Positions 43,385 to 52,955 of a stretch of 64,000 nucleotides of DNA are shown piece after piece. The DNA is from Calothrix sp. PCC 6303. GTDB taxonomy: Bacteria; Cyanobacteriota; Cyanobacteriia; Cyanobacteriales; Nostocaceae. The stretch lies in the NCBI RefSeq assembly GCF_000317435.1, contig NC_019751.1, forward strand, positions 744,001 through 808,000, in the 5' to 3' direction. The notes beneath the pieces were generated by a model, which saw nothing but the letters and a program-made list of their open reading frames with translations, searched no databases and was not told the DNA's origin. Position 1 is the stretch's first letter, and every line of letters starts with the position of its first letter. The translations under genes were made by a program, and so were the position numbers.

Positions 43385-44098
43385 TCAATAAGAGTGACTG
43401 ACAGTTGGATTGGCAATATACTTGAAGTCAGGTTCAGAATTCCAGGGGTCTCGCCGGTTAATTTCTAGCTTCTCGTTACTGGCTTCCGCTTCTGAAGATA
43501 GGTTGTAGTAAATATCTACAGTGTTATCTGGTTCGATATTACCAAACATTGGGTCTGTGAGTTTACCCAACGAATCAAGTGCCTTCATAAACATCTTGGT
43601 GTGGGAAATTTCGCGGCTCAACAAATGTACTAATGTTTTTTTAGTACCTTCATCGGGAGCGAGTTTAATCAAAGCTTCATAGGTTTGACGCGCTCCGGCT
43701 TCGGCACCAATATTAGCCCGTAAGTCACGTACAACGTCGCCACCTTCATTCACGTAGCTTGCAGTCCAGGCACTGCCCTGACTATCAAGCAAATGGGGTC
43801 CCACGCCACGCACGGCAAACAGTGTACTTTTATACACTTCTGTTTGGTCAACATTTTTTGTGTGCGCTTCGATAAGTTTGCCCACCATTTCTAAATGACC
43901 AAATTCTTCAATGGCAATATCTTGCAGCATATCTCGGATAGGAGCGTTCTCGCAGTGGAAAGATTGTACCCAATACTGTAAAGCCGCTGTGAGTTCACCA
44001 GTCGCTCCACCAAACTGCTCTAGTAACAGTTGAGCAAAACGTGGATGTGCTGTATCAATATTGACTGCATGGATTGGTTCTTTTTTGTGGAAAAACAT
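43385..44098 (-). CDS. Manganese catalase
   Basis: This 237-residue non-haem catalase converts hydrogen peroxide to water and oxygen. The di-manganese ligands are in the expected helical-bundle motifs: GGATGELTAALQYW (Glu), AIEEFGHLEMVGKLIEAHT (Glu and His), ANIGAEAGARQTYEALI (Glu) and LSREISHTKMF (His). It is shorter than some family members at about 270-300 residues, mostly by lacking a long C-terminal tail. Its 3' end is 30 bases from the convergent tnpB, so the insertion may have replaced its terminator. Confidence 0.92.
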   Translation of the reverse strand: MFFHKKEPIHAVNIDTAHPRFAQLLLEQFGGATGELTAALQYWVQSFHCENAPIRDMLQDIAIEEFGHLEMVGKLIEAHTKNVDQTEVYKSTLFAVRGVGPHLLDSQGSAWTASYVNEGGDVVRDLRANIGAEAGARQTYEALIKLAPDEGTKKTLVHLLSREISHTKMFMKALDSLGKLTDPMFGNIEPDNTVDIYYNLSSEAEASNEKLEINRRDPWNSEPDFKYIANPTVSHSY

Positions 44099-44274
44099 AG
44101 GATTTTTACCATGTAAAAGTAAGCTGTCTGGAATTGTTTGATGCTTCTACGAACATCTCCATATCAGCTTAATGATGATAATAGGTTGACTCTTCAGCCT
44201 AAAGGTATATCTTGGGATTATAGTTAATCAGCTTGAGAAACTGCGTTATCTGATCCTGAAATAGCTTTAAAACT

Positions 44275-44949
44275 ATGGCATTTGAATTTGATCATCTCTT
44301 TATTTGTACTGATATAGGTGCTGACAAAGCTGCCGAGCGTCTAGTTTCATTTGGTTTATTAGAAGGAGCATCCAGAACCCATCGTGGGCAAGGTACAGCA
44401 AATCGCTGTTTCTTTTTCCACAATGCCATGTTGGAATTTTTGTGGGTTCACTCAAAAGAGGAAGCACAGTCGGTGTTAATTTATCAAACTAGGCTATGGG
44501 AGCGATGGAGCGATCGCATGAATGGTTCATGTCCATTTGGGGTTTGTCTGCGTCCAGCTATCGATTCTAGTGATGCAGTTGCATTTCCCAGTTGGGCATA
44601 TCATCCCCCATACTTGCCGGAAACACTGAGTATTGCAGTGGGAACAAATAGTGATATTTTAACTGAGCCGATGCTGTTCCAAACTCCCTTTGGTAAGCGC
44701 CCAGATCAATTTCATCCTGAGAAAGCACAACCTCTGGAACATCCTGTTGGCTTCCGTGAAATTACTCGTATAGAAGTCATTAGTCCTGTTGCAAATACGC
44801 CATCGCCAGAACTTAAAGCTGTAGTTGATACCCATCAAGTTCAGCTAAGAAGTGGTATAAAATATTGTCTAGAGCTTGGTTTCGATGGGGAAGTAAAAGG
44901 TCAGCAGGTAGATTTCCAGCCCGGACTGCCATTGATTATGAGTTGGTAG
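44275..44949 (+). CDS. VOC superfamily (glyoxalase-like) protein
   Basis: This 224-residue protein starts FEFDHLFICTDIGADKAAER, with the His typical of the first metal position, and has NRCFFFHNAMLEFLWVHSKE, a second acidic position. It has the beta-alpha-beta-beta-beta layout of Glyoxalase_3-type VOC proteins. Chemistry cannot be assigned. The upstream 176-bp spacer is shared with the divergent manganese catalase. The downstream gene is convergent. Confidence 0.75.
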   Translation: MAFEFDHLFICTDIGADKAAERLVSFGLLEGASRTHRGQGTANRCFFFHNAMLEFLWVHSKEEAQSVLIYQTRLWERWSDRMNGSCPFGVCLRPAIDSSDAVAFPSWAYHPPYLPETLSIAVGTNSDILTEPMLFQTPFGKRPDQFHPEKAQPLEHPVGFREITRIEVISPVANTPSPELKAVVDTHQVQLRSGIKYCLELGFDGEVKGQQVDFQPGLPLIMSW

Positions 44950-45006
44950 CTTGCGTCCTTTTTTGGGTTTCTCCGTCTTTCAGTCTTATTGTCTTTCTGT
45001 TCCCTA

Positions 45007-45720
45007 TCACAGTAACCTTCCATAACAAGCTTCAACTGGATTTTCGGGGTTTGCCAAATTATATAACCAAGCCCACATTTGGTCGCCATAGGAAAAATGC
45101 CACCATTCGCCCGGATTTCGACAAAAACCAGCTTTATACATCGCACGTCGCAAAATTTGACGGTTTGCATGATAAATTGAGGCTTGGGGATGTGAATGGT
45201 TGAGGTAATAGTCGGGGAGTGACCTATCTGACATTTCATCGATGGGTGAACCCATATCTATCGGTTTTCCAGTAGCATCCACTAAGGTTATATCTACTGC
45301 CGCACCTGTGCTGTGGGGAGGTGGGGTTTGCATGTCTAAGCTTGGTGCTGCCCAAATTTTGTAGACTTCTGACCAAATTTCTTGACGTTGAATTTCTGAT
45401 AATTCAGTTTCAACTAGGTTTTTTGCTGTTACTGCCTGAGCAAAGCTAAAATCTACCATGAATTGCTGTACGGCAACTGGACGATAGGCATCAAATATTT
45501 GAATTTTCCACCCAGGGTATTGATTTTGCAGATATTCTTGGGCTTTAGTAATTTTTTTAACTACAGATTCCCTGATGAAATACGGTGAATGTTGACCGTA
45601 GGGAGCGCCTAATTTTTGGTATGGATGAGGGGTTTCCACCGCAAATTCATCCAGAGGTATTTCGACTAAGGGTTCTTCGCACTCATTAATTAATACATCA
45701 TGGTAAGGTCGCTTTGGCAT
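45007..45720 (-). CDS. D-alanyl-D-alanine dipeptidase (VanX-like, M15D)
   Basis: This 237-residue zinc peptidase cleaves D-Ala-D-Ala dipeptide. FDAYRPVAVQQFMVD, HSTGAAVDITLVDATGKPID with the SxHxxGxAxD zinc motif, and PGEWWHFSYGD with the last zinc His are all present. VanX homologues outside resistance clusters usually act in peptidoglycan recycling; no vanH or vanA is nearby, so resistance is not implied. No signal peptide is visible. Confidence 0.88.
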   Translation of the reverse strand: MPKRPYHDVLINECEEPLVEIPLDEFAVETPHPYQKLGAPYGQHSPYFIRESVVKKITKAQEYLQNQYPGWKIQIFDAYRPVAVQQFMVDFSFAQAVTAKNLVETELSEIQRQEIWSEVYKIWAAPSLDMQTPPPHSTGAAVDITLVDATGKPIDMGSPIDEMSDRSLPDYYLNHSHPQASIYHANRQILRRAMYKAGFCRNPGEWWHFSYGDQMWAWLYNLANPENPVEACYGRLL

Positions 45721-45850
45721 TGCAGTAAGGTTTTGGATATAAATTTTTTAAAAATTCAAATCTGAAGATCTGGGTGTCATAGTATAGTATATTGCTCATT
45801 AGTCATTCAGACGAATCCAAGATATCTGAGATGGAAAAAAGGAATCAAAT

Positions 45851-47047
45851 ATGCATTCAAATGCTTTGAACCCCGATTTTCAAAATGATGACCAACACCT
45901 AATCAAACGTCTTGTTTCTATAGATTTATTGCGTGGATTAGTTATGGTTTTGATGGCGTTAGATCACACAAGAAATTTTTTTTCTAATGTTCATTTTAAT
46001 GTGTTGGATATAGAACAATCAAATATACCTCTGTTTTTGACAAGATGGATAACTCATTTATGTGCTCCATCATTTATTTTTCTTGCAGGTATAGCGGCTC
46101 ATCTTTCTTTAAAAAGAGGAAAAACGAAGCAAGAACTCAGTCGTTTTCTGTTGCTTAGAGGATTTTTATTAATATTTTTGGAACTAACTATAGTTAGCTT
46201 GGCATGGACATTTTATCCTGGTGTTTTTTTAGCAGGAGTACTGTGGGTCATTGGTTGGTCTATGATTGTTTTAGCTTTACTAGTTAAGCTTCCTATTAAA
46301 AATATAGCTATATTTGGAATTATACTGATTATTGGACATAATTTATTTGATAGTGTGCAAGCCCAACAATTAGGAAACTTTGGCTGGATTTGGTCATTTT
46401 TTCATGAACGGGCAATCTTTGTATCGACATCAGGAATTCGCTTTTTGTTAGGGTATCCCCTTATTCCTTGGGTTGGAGTAATGGCATGTGGCTATGCTTT
46501 TGGATATGTACTGACTAAACCAAAAACTCAGTATTTGCCTTGGTTGCGAAATTTGGGTTGGGGCTTAATTTTTAGTTTTGTAGTCATCAGAGGGCTAAAT
46601 ATTTATGGTGATCCGAAACCATGGTCAGTAAAATCTAACTTATTGAAGACGATATTATCATTTATCAATTGTGAAAAATATCCACCATCATTAGCTTATT
46701 TATTAATTACACTTGGGGTAGCTTTTTTAGCACTTTATTTATTTGAAAGTCAAAATATTTCGCTTTTCAAACCTCTCCTTGTTTTTGGAAAGGTGCCATT
46801 ATTCTTTTACATTATTCATCTTTGGTTAATACATTTTTCTGCGGTTTTATTGGCATTGCCTAAATATGGCTTTAAGGCAGTAGCTTTACCCTTTTTATTA
46901 TCTAGCCAAATGCCGAAAGATTATGGATATGATTTACACCATGTTTATGTTATATGGGTTGTCCTGATTTTGATTCTGTATCTTATATGTAATTGGTTTG
47001 CTGGTTATAAGGTGAAGAATAAATCTTGGTGGTTGAAGTTTTTATAA
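45851..47047 (+). CDS. Heparan-alpha-glucosaminide N-acetyltransferase-like (DUF1624) membrane protein
   Basis: This 398-residue protein has about 10 membrane segments. The N-terminus LVSIDLLRGLVMVLMALDHT contains the family Arg-Gly and Asp-His motif, and APSFIFLAGIAAHLSLKRGK is also conserved. FGKVPLFFYIIHLWLIHFSA near the C-terminus is typical. Family members transfer acyl groups across the membrane to sugars; the substrate here is unknown. It stands alone and is convergent with the caspase gene. Confidence 0.82.
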   Translation: MHSNALNPDFQNDDQHLIKRLVSIDLLRGLVMVLMALDHTRNFFSNVHFNVLDIEQSNIPLFLTRWITHLCAPSFIFLAGIAAHLSLKRGKTKQELSRFLLLRGFLLIFLELTIVSLAWTFYPGVFLAGVLWVIGWSMIVLALLVKLPIKNIAIFGIILIIGHNLFDSVQAQQLGNFGWIWSFFHERAIFVSTSGIRFLLGYPLIPWVGVMACGYAFGYVLTKPKTQYLPWLRNLGWGLIFSFVVIRGLNIYGDPKPWSVKSNLLKTILSFINCEKYPPSLAYLLITLGVAFLALYLFESQNISLFKPLLVFGKVPLFFYIIHLWLIHFSAVLLALPKYGFKAVALPFLLSSQMPKDYGYDLHHVYVIWVVLILILYLICNWFAGYKVKNKSWWLKFL

Positions 47048-47162
47048 ACTTAATTTATAATACATGAAATAGCTAATTTTTAATCAAAGAGGTTTTGAAA
47101 GTGTTTTAATTGAGTACAAATTATCAAAGGCACTAGATGAGCTTGTTTTGAAGTACTAATCC

Positions 47163-50100
47163 CTAATTTCTATCTTTGTCATTGTGATTTTTTAGATAAA
47201 CCTTTACTTTACTATACGCCTGTGATATCAGTTGATCTAAATCGAGATTCCACAAAGCTACTCCAAAGTTCTCACCACCACTCACCAAAGTTTTGCCATC
47301 GGGGCTAAAGGCGATACTATTGATGGGATCGGAGTTTCCCGAAAGGGTTTTAATTAGGTTTCCACTGCTGACATCCCAGAATTTGATGGTTGCATCTACA
47401 CTTGCGGAGGTGAGAATTTTACCATCGGGTGTAAAGTTGATACTGGTGACACCATCACTGTGTCCAATGAGGGTATGAATGAGTTTACCATCGGGAAGAT
47501 GCCAAAGTTTGATGGTGTTATCCCAGCTTGCGGAGGCTAAAGTGTTGCTGTCGGGGGAGAATGTGAGAGATGCGATCGCATTCCCATGTCCGGGTAGTAT
47601 TTTCATTAGGGTACCATCGGGATGCCATAGTTTGATGGTGGGATCTTTGGTGTTACCTCCGGAAGCGATAATTTTACCATCAGGACTATAGTTGATGCTG
47701 CTAACTTCGTCATTGTGTGCGGTGAAACTATTTAGGAGTTTACCGTTGCTGATTTGCCAAGTTTTAATGGTTTTGTCGCTACTTGCGGAAATGATTGTTT
47801 GGTTGTTGGGATGAAAGCTGATATTTGTGACTTTGTTTTGATGTCCTTTCAGGGTTTGGATTAAGGTTCCGGTTTGGATGTTCCAGAGTTTGATGGTTTT
47901 ATCAGCGCTAGCTGTGGCAATTAGTTTTCCATCTGGACTAATTTTAACTTGAGAGATAATACTGTCATGGGTGGCTAAGGTTTTTAAAAACTGAGTTTTT
48001 CCAGATTTTTCAAGGTTCCATAAACTGACTTTTTTATCCCAACCTGCGGTAGCAAAGGTTTGATTTTGAGGATTGAAGCTGACACTATATATAGGGTTAG
48101 TTTGTTGAGGATATTTTTCGGGTAAGTTCCAAATTCTGATAGTTTTATCGTCACTTCCAGAAATAATTGATTTTCCATCAGGGGTAAAGTGAATATCATT
48201 GACTGGTGCTTCATGTCCCTGGAGATTTAGTAAGGGTTTTCCATCGATATTCAAAATTTTGATATTTCCATCGCTGGTGGCAACAGCTAGGATTTTTCCA
48301 TCTGGAGTAAAACGGAAATTATTAACTTTTTTCCCTCCAATGTCGAAAGCTTGGAGTTCTTCCCCTAAAAGGTTCCACAGTTTGATTACTCCATCATCGC
48401 TTGATGCAGCAATGACTTTTTCATCGGGATTAAAACTAACATGATTAATTCCAGTTTTATTTCCCAAAAAGCTTCTAACTAACTTGCCATCACTGACTTG
48501 CCAAAGCTTAATTAAACCATCTTCACCAGATGAGACAATTAACTTCCCATCACTACTAATATCTAGAGAATTTACCCAACCGCTATGGGCAATCCATGAT
48601 TTAGTTAACTTCCCATTTATATCCCAAATTTTAATAGTTTTGTCGCGGGAAGCGGAAATAATCGACTTTCCCAAAGGAGTAAAAATAGCCTTTGTAATAA
48701 AATCGGTATGTTCAGTAAATTTCTGTGCTTCCTGGGGAGTCGAAAGTATGTTTCCTTCTTTCCCAAACAATGAAAACATCCTGATAGTTTTATCTCCACC
48801 CCCTACCAAGAGAAACTTACCATCCTCACTAAAACAAAGACTTAAAACTCGTTCTTCATTTCCCAAAAAACTAGCAAGTAAATTTCCTTCCTTTCCCCAA
48901 AGCTTCACATTCCCATCATCACTAGCAGATGCTAATAAACTTCCATCAAAACTTACAGCTACAGCATTAATCTTATTAGTATGACCCAGTAAACGATTCA
49001 CCTCAAAGTTTTTAAAAACTGCTTGCTGAAGTGTCCCGATAGTTGCTAATTCTAAATCATTACTGGGATGAAAAACCTGTTTTAAGCGTTTCCCAGCTTC
49101 CATACCTGCAATCAAAGCTTCAATTTGACGATGGGAAACTAATAAAGCTTCCGAAGAAGAGTTTAAAGCACTGACTTCTCGTAGCTGTGCAGATTGTCTT
49201 TGAAAAAAAGCAAATCCACCAAAACCTGTAGCAGTAATACCCAAAACACTAATTACAGCTAAAGCAGCTTGAGTTTGGCGTAACCGTTTTTTCTGCGCTT
49301 TTTCCTGAAGCTGCCTTTGATCCAAACAAGCAGAAATAAACCGCCATACATCCGATGATAACTCATCAGTGTACTTAATAAAAATTTCCTCAGCCTCAGC
49401 CAAACGTACACCTTGAAGTAGAAACTCAGCAGCTTCATTACCTTGAATCCATAACCGAGTTGCTTGATCAATTTGTCGATGCGATCGCACTTTGCTACGA
49501 TTCTCTTCTAACCACCATCTTAAAGTAGACCAGTGACGGATGAGTATTTCATGTGCGACTTCGATTGTAACAGAATTATGCAAAGGGGAAGAAAGAGGAT
49601 TTTTATCTTCTATTTCTTGGGAAACCAGTTTTAAGTCACCGATTTTATGACTGTAACCTCTGTGTTTAGCTTCTACTTGTTCAAATTCTTCCACATTAAC
49701 CACTACCAACTTCGCAGCAGTTAAAACCTGGAGAGTTTTATCTACTAATTCTTGGGGAAACTTCTTCACAACTAATTCCGATTTGAATATGCGTCTGCGA
49801 GTATCCTCCGTCCCCTCCCCCAACTGAGTTAAAGAGAGAAAAATCCACCTCGCACATTCCTTCCCCGATTCATCCAAACCCCCATACACAGCTTCCGCTT
49901 TCCTTTCCAAAGCACCAGCAATTCCCCCCAAATGTTGCTGATAGGAAAGCAAAGTCAACTCCCCTGCTTTGCGGTGACTCCACAATTCTTCCAAAACAAA
50001 CTCCAACAAAGGTAAATCCCCAGCAGAGTGATTCAACTCCTGGAGTAATACCTCCACCAAACCCGATTCCACTCGCAAACCCACCTGTTCCGCAGGTTTA

Positions 50101-52370
50101 ACAATTACACTGCGATAATCATCATCGCTCAACTTGGCTGGTACCAACACACTTGATTCCTGCAACAACTTTGCCATTGCGGGAATTTCCAAACAAGGTG
50201 TCATAAAATCAGCCCGCAGGGTAATAACTAATTTAAACTTATCGCCAGCATATTCCAAAGCACCAAAAACCAACTTTAGGAATTGTTCTCGATCCTCATC
50301 TGAAGTTAAAGTAAACAACTCTTCAAACTGGTCAATCACCAACATTACCATAGGTTCCGGTCGGCTGCGTAACCAATAAACCAACCCTTCCACACCTTGG
50401 TAAAGTAACCCCTCCATTCTATCAAGGTCTGGGGCTTCCTTTTCTCCCCCCAACTTCCTGGCTAAAATATCCAACGGATTATTACCTGGACGCAAACAGC
50501 AAATTAACCACTTTTCGCTACCAGCTAACTCTTGCCCGAACCGCAACCGCGAAATCATTCCCGCTTGCACAGCAGAAGACTTTCCACTTCCCGAAGCACC
50601 CACCACAGCCAAAAAAGACTGAGAAGCCACATGGCTAATTAACTGCTGAATCAAAGCCGAACGACCGTAAAAATACTGAAAATCATCTTCAGTAAAAGCC
50701 CTCAAACCAAGGTATGGACAAATTCCCAAATCCAAACTCGTGGACTTTTGCCGATTCCAACCTGTTGGTATAACTTCAATCACACCTTGCATCCCCGACA
50801 ACCACACTTGGAGAGGTAAACTTCCCGCCAAATGCACCTGAAGTAAACTAATCCAACCTGCCGCAGACAAACCAACATCAGGAGAAACACCCTGTAAAGT
50901 TTCCACCAAACCCCGCACAAAAACCTCTGAGTTTTCCCCAGGTGCAGCCGCTGCAATAATACAAATCCCCCTCTCCCCCCCAACTTCCAAATCTTCCACC
51001 CAACTTGCCAAAGATTGCTCCCCTTGCCTCCCCTGCTTCCCCTGCTCCCCTTGCCTCCCCTGCTTCCCCTGCTTCCCCTGCTTCCCCTGCTTCCCCTGCT
51101 CCCCCTGCTCCCCCTGCTTCCCCTGCCCCCCCTCCGGGCAATCCAAAATTAAAACTACCCTTTCCACCAAAGCACGACGCAACCGTTGCCGCAACCAACT
51201 ACAACTTAACCAAACATCATCAGCTAAAACCAAAGCAGATTCACCCCCTGGAGTCTCCTCCAACCTTCCCCGCAGATAGAGTAAAGCAGTATCCCCCCCA
51301 GACAGACATCCTTGAATCGCATCCCGAATATCAGTTACAGATGCTTTCCCTTGACGGGGTAAATACTCCAATTCAAACCCACCATTACCCTGCAAAACCT
51401 TACTCAAAGCCAAAGTTTGACTACTAGTCACCCCATCCACCACCAAAGCAACCCGCTTCTCATCCTCAGTCACCGATTTATTACCTAAAACTATCTCCCC
51501 AATTCCCTCAACAATTCGCTTTGGTGTCTGCAAAGGATACTCACTGTAGAGATTCGTGTCACCCTTTCCCCGTCGTTGTTGATTAATTAACCGCAACTGT
51601 TGATTAGTTTTATCCAAATATTGCAGAGTTTGGTGGTAAACATAACGATAAAGTCCATCTGCTGTCACCATCCCTTGGGAATCAGCAGCTTCACCCCGTA
51701 AACCACGAATTAAATAGTATGTAAAGACACCGTGTCCCAGTTCGGGAAACTCCCAAGATTGTTGGTCAGTATCGCAGGAAAGTAAAGCATAGAAGCCCTT
51801 ACTACTAGCTGCCGCCGATTGCAAATCCCTAACTAGCTGACGTGTCGGATTTAACATTACATTAGGAACCGCACCCCGTAACGTCATCCCCCCACTATGG
51901 CAAGCATCCAACCAAATCAACTGCTGACGCGCTGCACAACTACCTAAAATAGATAGTAGTTCGTGGAGTGCGATCGCGCTATTGGCTAAATCATCTTTTT
52001 GGGTATCCCGCAAACACAAAAATGTCTGCTGTGTATCACCATCAATGACACCATGTCCAGAAAAGTAGAATAAAACAGTATCTTCTGGTTTCGCATTCAC
52101 CTTAATCTCAGCTAACTTTCCCCGAATATCCCCAAGCAAAGGTAACTGCAACCCAAAATCATGGAAAGTAGTCATCTCCATCTGCGAAAACTGCTGACAA
52201 GCAACTTCCAAAGCTTCAGATAACCCCCGACAATCCAAAGCCGAATAACGCAAGCTGGGTAAATCTTCATCCAAATATTGATTTACACCAATCAACAGCA
52301 ACCAAAGTTTGGGAGTAACTGTTTGCTTTGCTTTATTTGTGCGGGTTTTACCAACTCCTATAGGGGACAT
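47163..52370 (-). CDS. Caspase-STAND NTPase-WD40 protein
   Basis: This 1735-residue protein joins an N-terminal caspase (C14) peptidase (about 20-270), a linker with 13 Gly-X-Gln triplets (about 414-452), a STAND-type NTPase (about 550-900), a hydrophobic segment (about 1034-1055, [17 protein letters not shown]) and 14 WD40 repeats (about 1120-1710). The caspase dyad is intact: His106 in YFSGHGV and Cys157 in LDACHSGG. Walker A is [16 protein letters not shown] and Walker B is [15 protein letters not shown]40 repeats number 14, enough for two seven-blade propellers. It fits a sensor (WD40), switch (STAND) and effector (protease) plan known from cell-death and phage-defence proteins. The trigger is unknown. 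Confidence 0.9.
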   Translation of the reverse strand: MSPIGVGKTRTNKAKQTVTPKLWLLLIGVNQYLDEDLPSLRYSALDCRGLSEALEVACQQFSQMEMTTFHDFGLQLPLLGDIRGKLAEIKVNAKPEDTVLFYFSGHGVIDGDTQQTFLCLRDTQKDDLANSAIALHELLSILGSCAARQQLIWLDACHSGGMTLRGAVPNVMLNPTRQLVRDLQSAAASSKGFYALLSCDTDQQSWEFPELGHGVFTYYLIRGLRGEAADSQGMVTADGLYRYVYHQTLQYLDKTNQQLRLINQQRRGKGDTNLYSEYPLQTPKRIVEGIGEIVLGNKSVTEDEKRVALVVDGVTSSQTLALSKVLQGNGGFELEYLPRQGKASVTDIRDAIQGCLSGGDTALLYLRGRLEETPGGESALVLADDVWLSCSWLRQRLRRALVERVVLILDCPEGGQGKQGEQGEQGKQGKQGKQGKQGRQGEQGKQGRQGEQSLASWVEDLEVGGERGICIIAAAAPGENSEVFVRGLVETLQGVSPDVGLSAAGWISLLQVHLAGSLPLQVWLSGMQGVIEVIPTGWNRQKSTSLDLGICPYLGLRAFTEDDFQYFYGRSALIQQLISHVASQSFLAVVGASGSGKSSAVQAGMISRLRFGQELAGSEKWLICCLRPGNNPLDILARKLGGEKEAPDLDRMEGLLYQGVEGLVYWLRSRPEPMVMLVIDQFEELFTLTSDEDREQFLKLVFGALEYAGDKFKLVITLRADFMTPCLEIPAMAKLLQESSVLVPAKLSDDDYRSVIVKPAEQVGLRVESGLVEVLLQELNHSAGDLPLLEFVLEELWSHRKAGELTLLSYQQHLGGIAGALERKAEAVYGGLDESGKECARWIFLSLTQLGEGTEDTRRRIFKSELVVKKFPQELVDKTLQVLTAAKLVVVNVEEFEQVEAKHRGYSHKIGDLKLVSQEIEDKNPLSSPLHNSVTIEVAHEILIRHWSTLRWWLEENRSKVRSHRQIDQATRLWIQGNEAAEFLLQGVRLAEAEEIFIKYTDELSSDVWRFISACLDQRQLQEKAQKKRLRQTQAALAVISVLGITATGFGGFAFFQRQSAQLREVSALNSSSEALLVSHRQIEALIAGMEAGKRLKQVFHPSNDLELATIGTLQQAVFKNFEVNRLLGHTNKINAVAVSFDGSLLASASDDGNVKLWGKEGNLLASFLGNEERVLSLCFSEDGKFLLVGGGDKTIRMFSLFGKEGNILSTPQEAQKFTEHTDFITKAIFTPLGKSIISASRDKTIKIWDINGKLTKSWIAHSGWVNSLDISSDGKLIVSSGEDGLIKLWQVSDGKLVRSFLGNKTGINHVSFNPDEKVIAASSDDGVIKLWNLLGEELQAFDIGGKKVNNFRFTPDGKILAVATSDGNIKILNIDGKPLLNLQGHEAPVNDIHFTPDGKSIISGSDDKTIRIWNLPEKYPQQTNPIYSVSFNPQNQTFATAGWDKKVSLWNLEKSGKTQFLKTLATHDSIISQVKISPDGKLIATASADKTIKLWNIQTGTLIQTLKGHQNKVTNISFHPNNQTIISASSDKTIKTWQISNGKLLNSFTAHNDEVSSINYSPDGKIIASGGNTKDPTIKLWHPDGTLMKILPGHGNAIASLTFSPDSNTLASASWDNTIKLWHLPDGKLIHTLIGHSDGVTSINFTPDGKILTSASVDATIKFWDVSSGNLIKTLSGNSDPINSIAFSPDGKTLVSGGENFGVALWNLDLDQLISQAYSKVKVYLKNHNDKDRN
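51015..51131 (-). repeat. In-frame (Gly-X-Gln)13 repeat in the caspase gene
   Basis: Thirteen nine-base units of the type GGG-RRG-CAG encode G-X-Q with X = G, K, E or R, giving a collagen-like linker between the caspase and NTPase domains. The unit resembles the intergenic repeat at 38928-38955. Variable copy number is likely. Confidence 0.75.
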
Positions 52371-52562
52371 AATGTCAAGTATTTAATTTAAGTTTGAAAT
52401 CTGGGTAGTTATATACCTATAGTTTGGCATAGGTTCATTTATGCACTCAGAAAACAAACTCATATCACCAACTTCTCCCGTAGCTACAAATCTATGGGAT
52501 TCTAAAATTAAAAATTCAATCTACCAGTTTGACACAAGTATCTAAATCTGTAGGGGATGATT

Positions 52563-52955
52563 TTAGGGAAGTTGAGGAAGTTCAATGTGGAGTTTGTTGC
52601 CGATTTCTAGGACATTGTTGGTGAAATCGGTCATGCCTGCGATCGGACTGGCGATCAAACTTGCGATGCCGAATAGGGCGATAAGACTGCGTTTTAGGCG
52701 GGGAATGCTGCGTTGGTCGGCGGGTTTTTGGATTTCGGTTTCTAGGTCTTCGATGTTGATGATTACGTCTTCTTGACTTTGTGGGGGGAATTGGGTGGCT
52801 GTTTGGCGGAGAGTGGTGATGAGGTTGAGAAGTTCGGCGGTATTTGCGTTGTTAGTTTGGGTGAAGGTGCTGTTGGTGACGGATGCGTTGTCGCTTGCAA
52901 TAACGCCGGACATGGGAGCGTTGAAGTTTTGGATTTTTTTGGATTGGTCGGACAT
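52563..52955 (-). CDS. Possible internally initiated C-terminal product of the Roco gene
   Basis: An in-frame ATG (residue 905) has AGGAG six bases upstream, at 52962-52966. Translation here would give a separate 130-residue protein beginning MSDQSKKIQNFNAPMSG, with a helical region and one hydrophobic segment near its C-terminus. It starts exactly where the C-terminal module begins. This could be chance within a coding region; expression is unproven. Confidence 0.4.
   Translation of the reverse strand: MSDQSKKIQNFNAPMSGVIASDNASVTNSTFTQTNNANTAELLNLITTLRQTATQFPPQSQEDVIINIEDLETEIQKPADQRSIPRLKRSLIALFGIASLIASPIAGMTDFTNNVLEIGNKLHIELPQLP

Noticed and set aside
45007-45720. VanX homologue as a vancomycin resistance cluster
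   Set aside because: No vanH, vanA or regulator genes are adjacent; such dipeptidases are found in non-resistant bacteria.
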